Translations under genes and position numbers: made by a program | DNA from: Betaproteobacteria bacterium | GTDB taxonomy: Bacteria; Pseudomonadota; Gammaproteobacteria; Burkholderiales; JAEUOS01 | Length of the DNA: 64,000 nt | Assembly: GCA_028292405.1 (NCBI GenBank) | Contig: JAQGMJ010000040.1 | Span: forward strand, 62,001 to 126,000 | Direction: 5' to 3' | The notes under the pieces: generated by a model | The model's database searches: none | What the model saw: only the letters and a program-made list of their open reading frames with translations | What the model was told of the DNA's origin: nothing | Part shown: one piece after another, positions 17,239 to 24,706 of the stretch | How the letters are laid out: each line of letters begins with the position of its first letter | How positions within the stretch are numbered: the first letter of the stretch is position 1

Positions 17239-18126
17239 ATGCCCCACGTCACCACGCCCGACGGCGTAAAGCTGTACTACGAAGAAACCGGCAGCGGCAC
17301 GCCCATCGTTTTCGTCCACGAATTCGCCGGCGACTACCGCAGCTGGGAAGCGCAGGTGCGCTATTTCTCGCGGCGCTTTCGCTGCATCGCCTATTCCGCG
17401 CGCGGCTACCTGCCGTCGGACGTGCCGCCCAATGTCGACTCGTATTCGCAGGAGCATGCGCGCGACGATGTACTGGCGATCATGGACGGTCTCGATATCA
17501 AGAAGGCGCACGTGGTCGGCCTCTCCATGGGGGGCTTCGCCACCCTGCATTTCGGCTTGAAGTACCCGGAACGCGCGCTTTCGCTTTCCGTCTGCGGCTG
17601 CGGCTCCGGCGCGCATCCGGACCGTCACGAAGCCTTCAAGGAAGACTCGGAGAACAACGCCCGCTTCATCCTCAAGGAAGGCATGAAGCGTTTTTCCGAA
17701 ACCTACGGCCTTTCCGCTACCCGGGTGCAATTGCAGAACAAGAACCCGCGTGGCTTCGCCGACTTCCAGCGCTACCTCGGCGAACACGACGTCACCGGCT
17801 CGGCCTACACCATGCGCGGCTACCAGAGTCGCCGTCCGTCGCTGTACACGCTGATGGAGCAATTGAAGACTATCAAAGTGCCGATGCTGATCGCCACCGG
17901 CGACGAGGATGAAGCCTGCATCGAACCTTCCGTCATGCTCAAGCGCCTGATTTCCAGCGCTTCGCTGACGGTGTTCCCAGCTTCCGGCCACCTGATCAAC
18001 CTCGAAGAGCCCGACCTGTTCAACGCCACCATCGACAGCTTCCTCGACCTGGTCGAATCCGGCCGCTGGCAGCCGCGCGATCAGCGCAGCAAGTCGGCGA
18101 TGCTGGCGCGCGACTTGACCAGATAG
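17239..18126 (+). CDS. alpha/beta hydrolase, second of a tandem pair
   Basis: A 295-residue paralogue of the preceding gene, aligning without gaps and sharing long identical stretches such as DGVKLYYEETG and ARRPSLY/SRRPSLY. Nucleophile Ser96 is in GLSMGG and the histidine is His251 in ASGHLIN. The same unusual HEF oxyanion segment is kept. GGAG lies upstream of the ATG. The pair arose by tandem duplication and may act on related substrates. The retron-like locus begins about 75 nt downstream. Confidence 0.87.
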   Translation: MPHVTTPDGVKLYYEETGSGTPIVFVHEFAGDYRSWEAQVRYFSRRFRCIAYSARGYLPSDVPPNVDSYSQEHARDDVLAIMDGLDIKKAHVVGLSMGGFATLHFGLKYPERALSLSVCGCGSGAHPDRHEAFKEDSENNARFILKEGMKRFSETYGLSATRVQLQNKNPRGFADFQRYLGEHDVTGSAYTMRGYQSRRPSLYTLMEQLKTIKVPMLIATGDEDEACIEPSVMLKRLISSASLTVFPASGHLINLEEPDLFNATIDSFLDLVESGRWQPRDQRSKSAMLARDLTR

Positions 18127-18165
18127 CAGAGCGACTAGATGTCGCTTGGCGCGTTTTATGACAAT

Positions 18166-18194
18166 TTGACGCGTTGTCCGGCTTGAAGTAGCCT
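18166..18194 (+). promoter_or_regulatory. possible promoter of the retron-like RNA
   Basis: TTGACG at 18166-18171 matches the -35 consensus at five of six bases. With a 17-bp spacer the -10 would be TAGCCT at 18189-18194, a weak match. Transcription would then start about 18201, exactly where the a1 arm of the predicted RNA begins. Confidence 0.35.
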
Positions 18195-18200
18195 AATCGC

Positions 18201-18373
18201 GCGGCATCCTTTCCCAAGCGAAGCGCCGATTCCAACGCTGTTCGGAATCCGCTTTCCGCGGGGTTACCCCGCGGCATGGTTTGCAGCAGGACATTCCGTT
18301 GCGTGTGCGCCCGTACGCCTTTCAGCGAACCGCTGGCACACGCCGCACCAGTCTGGTTGGGAAAGGGCGCCGC
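18201..18373 (+). ncRNA. candidate retron msr-msd RNA
   Basis: The 5' arm at 18201-18217 pairs with the 3' arm at 18357-18373 over 17 positions with one A-C mismatch and one G-U pair; CCTTTCCCAA at 18208-18217 matches its complement perfectly. Just inside the 5' arm is AGC (18217-18219), the place of the branching guanosine in retrons. Enclosed are a 6-bp stem (18228-18249), an 8-bp stem CCGCGGGG/CCCCGCGG with a TTA loop (18256-18274), and a longer msd-like hairpin with GCGTGTGC (18301-18308) and GCACACGC (18336-18343) holding an inner stem CAGCG/CGCTG. The reverse transcriptase gene starts 18 nt downstream. The architecture a1-msr-msd-a2-RT is as in known retrons. Production of msDNA is inferred, not shown. 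Confidence 0.62.
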
Positions 18374-18391
18374 ACCCGACAATAAAAGCAA

Positions 18392-19765
18392 ATGATCCGG
18401 CCTACCGAAGCACAACGCATCGCGCGCGGCCTGGCGCACGCCCTCTCTGCCAGCACGGACGACCGTGACCAGGCACGCGACCATCTAGCGCGCGCATTGG
18501 GCCGCGATTGGCGCTGGCTGGACGCTGTGCAGAAAGCGGTGCGACAGCGATTCGGTGTCCATGGTGGCGAGACCTTGCAAGGGCGCCACGAGGAGCTGGC
18601 CGCCTTCCTGGCCCGGCGGCCGGCGCTGCTCAGCGCGCTGGAGAGCGTTCATGAGCAACCGCGCCTGGTGGGCTATTTCACCTCGCATCCGCGCATGGGC
18701 GCCATGCCGGTCGCGCTTGCCGGCACCAGCCTGCCGGCACTCGCCACGGCCGGCGATCTCGCGGACTGGCTGAAGATAGACGTCGAGGAACTTGACTGGT
18801 TCGCCGGTACGCGCGTGCGCGACGGGCGCCGCCTTGGCGAACCGCTGAACCACTACCGCTACAAGTGGGTTGCCAAAAGCAACGGCGGCATCCGCCTGCT
18901 GGAAATCCCCAAGCACCGCCTGGCCGCCATGCAGCGGCGCATTCTCGACGAGATTCTCTATTTTGTTCCGCCGCATGAAGCGGCGCACGGGTTTCGTCCG
19001 CGGCATTCGGCGATTACACACGCGGCACAACATGTCGGGCGCGCGGCGGTGTTACGCATGGATTTGCGCGATTTCTTTGTCAGCGTGCCAGCGCGCCGGG
19101 TCCATGCGCTGTTTCTCACGCTGGGCTTTCCCGCAACGCTTGCGCGTTTGCTGACCGGGTTGAGCTGTCACATCACTCCCAAGGCGGTGCTGCGCGAGCG
19201 GATGGGCGTCGCGCCAGGGGGCGGTGTCTTTACGCCAGCGGCGTGGCGCGAATGGTCCGCGTATTTTCAGCCGCACCTGCCGCAGGGCGCGCCGTCTTCG
19301 CCCGCGCTGGCCAATTTGTCCGCCTTCAGGCTAGACTTGCGTCTCGCGGCCCTTGCCGACGACGCAGGCGTTCGCTACACCCGCTATGCCGACGATCTGG
19401 CCTTCTCCGGCGAGCGCGATCTGGCGCGCGGCATCGACAGTTTCAAGCAAACGGTCGCGGTGATTGCCGCCGCCGAGGGCTTTATGATCAATCCGCGCAA
19501 AACACGCTTGATGTTGCGAAGCCAACGCCAGCAATTGACCGGCGTGGTGGTCAATACCTGCGCCAACATCCGGCGCGACGATTACGATAATCTCAAGGCG
19601 ACCATACACAACTGCGCGCGTTATGGTCCGGCGCAGCAGAACCTGGAAAACGTCCGTGATTTTCGCGCCCATCTGGCTGGGCGGATTGCCTACGTGAGCC
19701 AGCTCAATCCCGTGCGCGGCGCCAGGCTGGCCGCAAGCTTCGCAGCCATCGCCTGGCCGAGCTAA
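18392..19765 (+). CDS. retron-type reverse transcriptase
   Basis: A 457-residue RNA-directed DNA polymerase. The palm carries MDLRDFF (223-229), QGAPSSPALANL (298-309) and the catalytic YADD (332-335). The retron region-X motif NAxxH appears as HAAQH (210-214) and the region-Y VTG as LTG (382-384). A template-entry segment RLLEIPKHRLAAMQRRIL precedes them. The first 150 residues are an extra helical region I cannot assign. There is no maturase or HNH domain, so it is not a group II intron protein. Next to it upstream is a matching msr-msd-like RNA. No separate effector gene is adjacent: the neighbours are hydrolases and an aminotransferase. Confidence 0.85.
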   Translation: MIRPTEAQRIARGLAHALSASTDDRDQARDHLARALGRDWRWLDAVQKAVRQRFGVHGGETLQGRHEELAAFLARRPALLSALESVHEQPRLVGYFTSHPRMGAMPVALAGTSLPALATAGDLADWLKIDVEELDWFAGTRVRDGRRLGEPLNHYRYKWVAKSNGGIRLLEIPKHRLAAMQRRILDEILYFVPPHEAAHGFRPRHSAITHAAQHVGRAAVLRMDLRDFFVSVPARRVHALFLTLGFPATLARLLTGLSCHITPKAVLRERMGVAPGGGVFTPAAWREWSAYFQPHLPQGAPSSPALANLSAFRLDLRLAALADDAGVRYTRYADDLAFSGERDLARGIDSFKQTVAVIAAAEGFMINPRKTRLMLRSQRQQLTGVVVNTCANIRRDDYDNLKATIHNCARYGPAQQNLENVRDFRAHLAGRIAYVSQLNPVRGARLAASFAAIAWPS

Positions 19766-19808
19766 AGGGTTACAATTCTCGGCTGTTCGCATACCTAAAA
19801 CCGAGACT

Positions 19809-21011
19809 ATGCCCCGCCTAAGCCAACGCTCCACCGCCCTCGGCACCGAAAACGCCTTCGTCGTCCTGGCCGAAGTCACCGAACTGATGCGAAAGGGAAA
19901 AGACATCATTTCCTTTTGCATCGGCCAGCCCGACTTCCCGACGCCGGTGAACATCCAGGACGCGGCCGTCAAGGCGATCCGCGAAGGCAAGCACGGCTAC
20001 ACGCCTTCTGCCGGCATCCCCGAACTACGCGAGGCCATCGCCAAGGAAGTCAACCGTATGCGCGGCCTGAACGTCTCGGCCGACGACGTGGTGGTCGGCT
20101 CCGGCGCCAAGCCCTTCATCGCCTATGCGATTCTTTCCACCACCGATTTCGGCACCGGCGACGAGGTGATCTACCCGAATCCCGGCTTCCCGATCTATGA
20201 ATCGCAGATCGTCGCCAACGGCGCGGTGCCGGTGCCCCTGGGCCTGAAGGAAGCGCGCAAGTTCGCCTTCGACCCGGCCGAGTTGGAAGCCAAGATCACG
20301 CCGAAGACGCGGATGCTGATCCTCAACACCCCGCACAACCCCACTGGAGGTTCGCTCTCAGCGCAGGACCTGGCCGACATCGCCGCCATCATGCGCCGCC
20401 ATCCGGACGTGTGGATCTACGCCGACGAAATCTACTCGCGCCTGATTTACGACGGCAAGTTCCAGTCCATCGCCGCGCTGCCCGACATGCTGGAGCGCAC
20501 CATCATTTCCGATGGCGCCTCGAAGACCTGGGCGATGACCGGCTGGCGCATCGGCTACGCCGTCAACAAGACCCTGGCGCCGGTGTTCACTCGCTGGGTC
20601 ACCAACACCGAGTCCTGCGCCTCGCACATCAGCCAATGGGCCGCCGTGGAAGCGCTGAACGGCCCGCAGGACGCCGCCGAGATGATGAAGCAAAGCTTCC
20701 ACGAGCGCCGCGACCTCATCGTCGGTCTGCTGAACAAGGTGCCGGGCATTTCCTGCCTGGTTCCAGGCGGCGCCTTCTACGCCTGGCCCAACGTCACCGA
20801 AGCCTGCCGCATGACCGGCTGCGTAGACTCCGAGGACTTCCGCAAGAAGCTGCTCAACGAAGCCGGCGTCGCGGTGCTGGCCGACATCCACTTCGGCGCA
20901 CGCGTGGCGGGCGAGGGCCAGCACATCCGCTTCTCCTACGCCGCTTCGAATGAGGCGATCAAGAATGGCGTGGCACGCATCGCCGACTGGATCAAGAAAA
21001 ACGCCAAGTAA
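19809..21011 (+). CDS. class I/II pyridoxal phosphate aminotransferase
   Basis: A 400-residue fold-type I aminotransferase of the aspartate/alanine group. The PLP lysine is Lys239 in SDGASKTWAMTGWRIGY, with Asn177 in TPHNPTGG, Asp206 in YADEIYS and the terminal arginine in HIRFSYA. The N-terminus RSTALGTENAFVVLAEV and IGQPDFPTP are typical. The amino donor and acceptor cannot be told. It starts 43 nt after the reverse transcriptase gene, on the same strand, but is a metabolic gene with no evident link. Confidence 0.9.
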   Translation: MPRLSQRSTALGTENAFVVLAEVTELMRKGKDIISFCIGQPDFPTPVNIQDAAVKAIREGKHGYTPSAGIPELREAIAKEVNRMRGLNVSADDVVVGSGAKPFIAYAILSTTDFGTGDEVIYPNPGFPIYESQIVANGAVPVPLGLKEARKFAFDPAELEAKITPKTRMLILNTPHNPTGGSLSAQDLADIAAIMRRHPDVWIYADEIYSRLIYDGKFQSIAALPDMLERTIISDGASKTWAMTGWRIGYAVNKTLAPVFTRWVTNTESCASHISQWAAVEALNGPQDAAEMMKQSFHERRDLIVGLLNKVPGISCLVPGGAFYAWPNVTEACRMTGCVDSEDFRKKLLNEAGVAVLADIHFGARVAGEGQHIRFSYAASNEAIKNGVARIADWIKKNAK

Positions 21012-21057
21012 GGGCATCGGCCTTTACCGGTTCTCGTCTTACCAAGAAGGGCTTGCC

Positions 21058-21501
21058 ATGAAATCAGCTTTCCGCATTTGCTCCGGCCGTCTGCTGGCGT
21101 TGTTTGCCGCATTGCTGCTGGCTTTCGCCGCGCCCGCCGCCTGGGCGCAGGCCGCGGCCAAGACCAAGGTCGTGTTCCAGGTGAGCGATGCCGACCCGGC
21201 CAAATGGAACCTCGCGCTCAACAACGTCAAGAACGTGCAGACCGACCTGGGCGCCGGCAATGTCGAGATCGAGTTGGTGGCCTACGGCCCCGGCATCGGC
21301 ATTCTCAAGGCCGAGTCGGTGGCGGGCAATCGCGTGCGCGAAGCCCTGGGCAGCGGCGTGGCGGTGGTGGCTTGCGAAAACACGATGCAAAACCAGAAGC
21401 TGACCCGCGAAGACATGCTGCCCGGCATCGGCTACGTGCCGGCCGGCGTGGTGGAGCTGGTCAGGCGCCAGCAGCAGGGCTGGTCGTACATCCGGCCCTG
21501 A
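21058..21501 (+). CDS. exported DsrE-like protein
   Basis: A 147-residue protein with a Sec signal peptide ending APAAWAQA, followed by a DsrE/COG1416-type fold: KTKVVFQVSDADPAKWNLALNNVKNVQTD and the core ELVAYGPGIGILKAES. The family includes sulfur-relay and unknown periplasmic proteins. A cysteine occurs in VVACENTMQNQ, the position of the active Cys in some relatives. It starts 46 nt after the aminotransferase gene. The precise role is unknown. Confidence 0.8.
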   Translation: MKSAFRICSGRLLALFAALLLAFAAPAAWAQAAAKTKVVFQVSDADPAKWNLALNNVKNVQTDLGAGNVEIELVAYGPGIGILKAESVAGNRVREALGSGVAVVACENTMQNQKLTREDMLPGIGYVPAGVVELVRRQQQGWSYIRP

Positions 21502-21514
21502 CCCACTGAGTTGG

Positions 21515-21552
21515 GCCGGAGGCGCCAGCTGTTAGAGCGGCGCCAGGCCGGC
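21515..21552. terminator. shared hairpin between convergent genes
   Basis: GCCGG-A-GGCGCC (21515-21526) can pair with GGCGCC (21539-21544) and CCGGC (21548-21552), giving a long GC-rich stem with small bulges between the converging DsrE-like and cytochrome genes. A T-rich stretch (TTCTATTT) follows on the plus strand. It could end transcription from both sides. Confidence 0.4.
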
Positions 21553-21554
21553 TT

Positions 21555-21989
21555 CTATTTCGCGGCCGTAGCCAGCTTGGCGCCGCCCACCCATTGCATC
21601 AGGATTTTCCAGTCCGGGTCGTTCTTGTTGGCAAACTGTCGCCCCCCCGAATGGTAGGCGTCCCCGCCCGCTTCGGGCGCCAAAGGGTGTTTAAGCAGCA
21701 TGCTCGCCTCCAGGTTGCCGGGGATAGCCACCCGCGCCGCCAGTTCGAAATTACGCCGCGACTGCTCCTCGCTCCAGAAGCTGCTCCCGGGGGTCAGCTT
21801 TTCCAGGTGAAAGGCGTTGTTGCTCTCTGAATGGCAGGCGTAGCAGCGCGCATGGTCCGGCCGCTTTTTCAGGAATATCGGCTCGACCCGCTCCTTGAAA
21901 TACGCATAGTCGAGAGTCTGGTCCGCCGCGGATGCCGATATCGATACCGACATCAAAACCGCGGTCGCCGCAATTCGAACTGAGATCAT
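21555..21989 (-). CDS. periplasmic monohaem c-type cytochrome-like protein
   Basis: A 144-residue protein with a signal peptide (AATAVLMSVSISASAADQ) and one haem c site, CYACH, near residue 50. The surroundings (YFKERVEPIFLKKRPDHARCYACHSE, then HLEKL and the C-terminal PDWKILMQWV) resemble the cytochrome domain seen in planctomycete-type and other c cytochromes. No distal methionine is certain. It lies 53 nt after the YVTN beta-propeller gene on the same strand, so the two exported proteins are probably co-expressed and may work together. Confidence 0.75.
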   Translation of the reverse strand: MISVRIAATAVLMSVSISASAADQTLDYAYFKERVEPIFLKKRPDHARCYACHSESNNAFHLEKLTPGSSFWSEEQSRRNFELAARVAIPGNLEASMLLKHPLAPEAGGDAYHSGGRQFANKNDPDWKILMQWVGGAKLATAAK

Positions 21990-22042
21990 GTTTTGTCTCC
22001 CGCTTTTTTTGAATTGACGAATACCTTGCGCAACTTGCCAGG

Positions 22043-23104
22043 CTAGGGCAGCACCAGCGTATTCATCCGCTTCGGCACTTCGCCGACAGGAATCTTCGCC
22101 ACCACTTTCATCGTTTTCATGTCGATGGCCACCACCGACCGGAACGACGAGTTGCCGACATAGACTGTCTTGCTGCCAGGCTCAAAAGCCAGCCAGTCGG
22201 CCACCGCGCCGATCGGCGCGCGGCCGGGCAGCTTGAGCTCGGGGAAAGAGGCATGGCCCAGCGGCTTGAGGTCGGGCAGCGAATAGGCGAACACCGCGTT
22301 GTTCAAGACGCTGTTGACCCACAGGGTCTTGCCGTCCGGGGCAATGCCGATGCCGTGCGAGGGCGTGCCGGTGCGGCCTTCGGCGGCGCCGAAGAGCACG
22401 GGAGGCTCGGGAAACTTGATCCGCGCCACTTCCTTGTGCGTCGCGAAATCGACTACCGCGAACCCGCTCAACTCGGAAAGCTGCACGAAAATGCGGCTGG
22501 CCGAACCGTCCGGGCCGGCTTCGATAGCCATCGGCCGCACGCCGGCTTCGAATTTCATCTGCCAGGCCGCCGTGTCGGTGGCCAGGTCGATGACGCTCAT
22601 GAACTTGTGGCGCACCGAGCCGGCGACGGCGTACTTGCCGTCCGGCGTGACGTAGACGTTGTGCATGCGCCCATTCAGCGGAATGGTCTTGGACAATTTC
22701 ATCGTTTTGGTGTCGATGATGTCGAGACCGCCCGTGTCCTCTGCGATGCAGATCACCACGCGCGCGCCGTCCTTGGTCACCGCGAGATTGTTCGGGTGGC
22801 CGGAGAGCGGCACCTTGCTGATGATCTTTGCGGACTTGCGGTCGACGATGTCCAGGGTGCTGTCGGCCTCGTTGGTGACATAGACCCGCGCGCCGTCGGG
22901 CGAGAAATTGACGCCGTGCGGTATTTCGATGTTCTTAATCACCTGCACCACCTTGTTGGTGGCGGGGTCGATCACGTCGATGCTGTCGCCGGCGCTATTG
23001 GTAACGTAAATGCGTGCGGTACTCGCAGCGGCCGGCGCAGCGATCAGTGCAAGCACGAAACAAAGCTGGCTTAGAGTACGAAACTTGACTTTCGGCGGGT
23101 GCAT
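22043..23104 (-). CDS. YVTN-family beta-propeller protein
   Basis: A 353-residue exported beta-propeller. A signal peptide ending AAPAAAS is followed by repeated blades with the YVTN signature: ARIYVTNSAGDSIDVIDPATNKVV, RVYVTNEADSTLDIVD, then blades around NVYVTPDGKYA and TVYVGNSSFRSVVAID. The ATG at 23104 has GAGGAG upstream; longer readings in this frame cross the divergent gene and are not real. Such propellers serve as periplasmic redox or binding scaffolds. It is upstream of a cytochrome gene in one unit. Confidence 0.85.
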   Translation of the reverse strand: MHPPKVKFRTLSQLCFVLALIAAPAAASTARIYVTNSAGDSIDVIDPATNKVVQVIKNIEIPHGVNFSPDGARVYVTNEADSTLDIVDRKSAKIISKVPLSGHPNNLAVTKDGARVVICIAEDTGGLDIIDTKTMKLSKTIPLNGRMHNVYVTPDGKYAVAGSVRHKFMSVIDLATDTAAWQMKFEAGVRPMAIEAGPDGSASRIFVQLSELSGFAVVDFATHKEVARIKFPEPPVLFGAAEGRTGTPSHGIGIAPDGKTLWVNSVLNNAVFAYSLPDLKPLGHASFPELKLPGRAPIGAVADWLAFEPGSKTVYVGNSSFRSVVAIDMKTMKVVAKIPVGEVPKRMNTLVLP

Positions 23105-23458
23105 TTGCGTCTCCTCGTTATGTGACAGTGTTGCTCTGCCTGCAGTATTGGTCTGCTGCACCAGTCTACCGGTTTTCTGTGGGCTATTGATTGATTCGCT
23201 CCCAACAATGGCAGGCTCCGAGGGGATTTTCGGCGAACCCGCGCTGATATACACCGGATAAGTATCGTCATCCCCGCGAGCGCGCGGCACGGCTGTGAGG
23301 GAAAGCCGCGCGGCCGGCCGTAGACTGCCGCGCTGCGCTGGCCGCCACAGCGGCGCGCAAATGTTAGACTCGCGCCCGACTTTTCGCACTGCCTGGTTGC
23401 ACACATTTTGCCCGCCGCGGCGCCCCGATGTGGGGCCCATCCGCGCACTGGAGATCAC
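23105..23458. other. 354-nt divergent intergenic region
   Basis: It lies between the two outward-facing beta-propeller genes and must hold promoters for both, though I see no clear consensus boxes. A hairpin with CGCGCGGC (23281-23288) and GCCGCGCG (23305-23312) follows the text CGTCATCCCCGCGAG, which resembles a degenerate dispersed repeat. No ORF with coding character was seen. Confidence 0.5.
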
Positions 23459-24706
23459 ATGACCGTGTTGGCCCACCCCGGCTCGAAAGCCGGCAATTCC
23501 CTGTCCCTCAACATGAAGCTGCTGGCCCACCACGAGCTGGACGGCTTCGGTGGCATCGGCGAAGGCATGGCGCTGCAAAAGACCAAGGACGGCCGGCGCA
23601 TCCTGTGGATGGCGCACGAATCCGCGCCGAAGAATTTCACCGGCATCGACGTCACCGACCGTGCCAATCCCAAGATGGTGGTGCAGACCGAGTTGCCGCA
23701 CGCCAAGGTGCGCTCCAATTCGCTCGACGTGGTCGGCGACCTGATGGTGGTGGCCTACCAGACGCAGACCGTGGGCCTGTCGCCCGCCGGCATCGACCTG
23801 TTCGACATCAGCGTGCCCGAGTCGCCCAAGCTGCTGTCGCACCTCGACCGCTCCGGCCCGCACTCGCGCGGCGTGCATTGCGTGTGGTTCGTCGACGGCG
23901 AATACGTGCACATGTCTTCCGGCGCCGCCGACTTCGAGCCGCACAACCCGCTGGACGACCAGATCTACCAGATCATCGATGTTCGCGATCCGAAGAACCC
24001 GAAGGAAGTCGGCCGCTGGTGGTACCCCGGCACCAAGAAGGGTGACACCGAGCCGCAGCCACGCCGCCTGGAAAAGAAATTCGATTGCGGCTTCCGCGCC
24101 CACAACACCAACGTCTTCCCCAAGCGTGCCGACCGCGCCTACTGCGGCTGGCTCGACGGCGGCGCCGTGGTGCTGGACATCGCCGACAAGACCCAGCCCA
24201 AGATGGTCGCCAACTGGCGCTACTCGCCGCCCTTCAACGGCTTTTGCCACACCGTGCTGCCGATGTTCTCGAAGAACCTGCTGGTGGTCTCGGATGAGTG
24301 CGTGCAGGATGGCGGCGCCGACTGGCCAAAACTCGTGTGGATGGTTGACGCGCGCGACGAATCCAACCTCGTGCCCATCGGCACCTTCCCGATGCCGCCG
24401 GTCTCCGCCTTCGGCAAGCGCGGCGGCCGCTACGGCGCGCACAACATGCACGAGAATCTTCCGGTCGAAACCTCCTTCCAGTCGGAAGACCTGATTTTCG
24501 GCACTTTCTTCAACGGCGGCGTGCGGGTGTACAACATCGCCAACCCGTTCCAGCCGGAAGAGGTCGCCTACTTCGTCCCCGGTGCGCCGCCGACTTCACC
24601 CGCCGGCGCAATCCAGATCAACGACGTATACGTGGATGAGAACCGCACCATCTACGCAGCCGACCGTTTCGGCGGCGGCCTCTACGTCCTCGAGCTGACG
24701 ATTTGA
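23459..24706 (+). CDS. LVIVD-type beta-propeller protein
   Basis: A 415-residue propeller without signal peptide. Blades recur with the pattern ...DLFDISVPESPKLL, ...QIIDVRDPKNPKEVG, ...VVLDIADKTQPKMV and ...RVYNIANPFQPEEVA, as in LVIVD repeat proteins (COG5276). Histidines recur at like places: SRGVHCVWF, RAHNTNVFP, FCHTVLPM, YGAHNMHENLP; they could line a central channel and bind metal. ATG at 23459 has GGAG upstream. Its stop codon overlaps the TTG start of a CobW-type GTPase gene, implying a joint function, perhaps metal delivery. The function is unknown. Confidence 0.75.
   Translation: MTVLAHPGSKAGNSLSLNMKLLAHHELDGFGGIGEGMALQKTKDGRRILWMAHESAPKNFTGIDVTDRANPKMVVQTELPHAKVRSNSLDVVGDLMVVAYQTQTVGLSPAGIDLFDISVPESPKLLSHLDRSGPHSRGVHCVWFVDGEYVHMSSGAADFEPHNPLDDQIYQIIDVRDPKNPKEVGRWWYPGTKKGDTEPQPRRLEKKFDCGFRAHNTNVFPKRADRAYCGWLDGGAVVLDIADKTQPKMVANWRYSPPFNGFCHTVLPMFSKNLLVVSDECVQDGGADWPKLVWMVDARDESNLVPIGTFPMPPVSAFGKRGGRYGAHNMHENLPVETSFQSEDLIFGTFFNGGVRVYNIANPFQPEEVAYFVPGAPPTSPAGAIQINDVYVDENRTIYAADRFGGGLYVLELTI

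Noticed and set aside
16567-17991. 474-codon minus-strand frame opposite the tandem hydrolases
   Set aside because: It spans both paralogous genes antisense and shows repeated low-complexity text only because the two genes are duplicates.
18392-19765. Group II intron or diversity-generating retroelement reverse transcriptase
   Set aside because: No maturase X or HNH domain, no intron domain V-like RNA downstream and no template/variable repeat pair nearby; the motif set and upstream RNA fit retrons better.
23105-24451. N-terminal extension of the YVTN propeller frame to 802 codons
   Set aside because: It crosses the divergent LVIVD gene; the ATG at 23104 has a good ribosome-binding site and a signal peptide.
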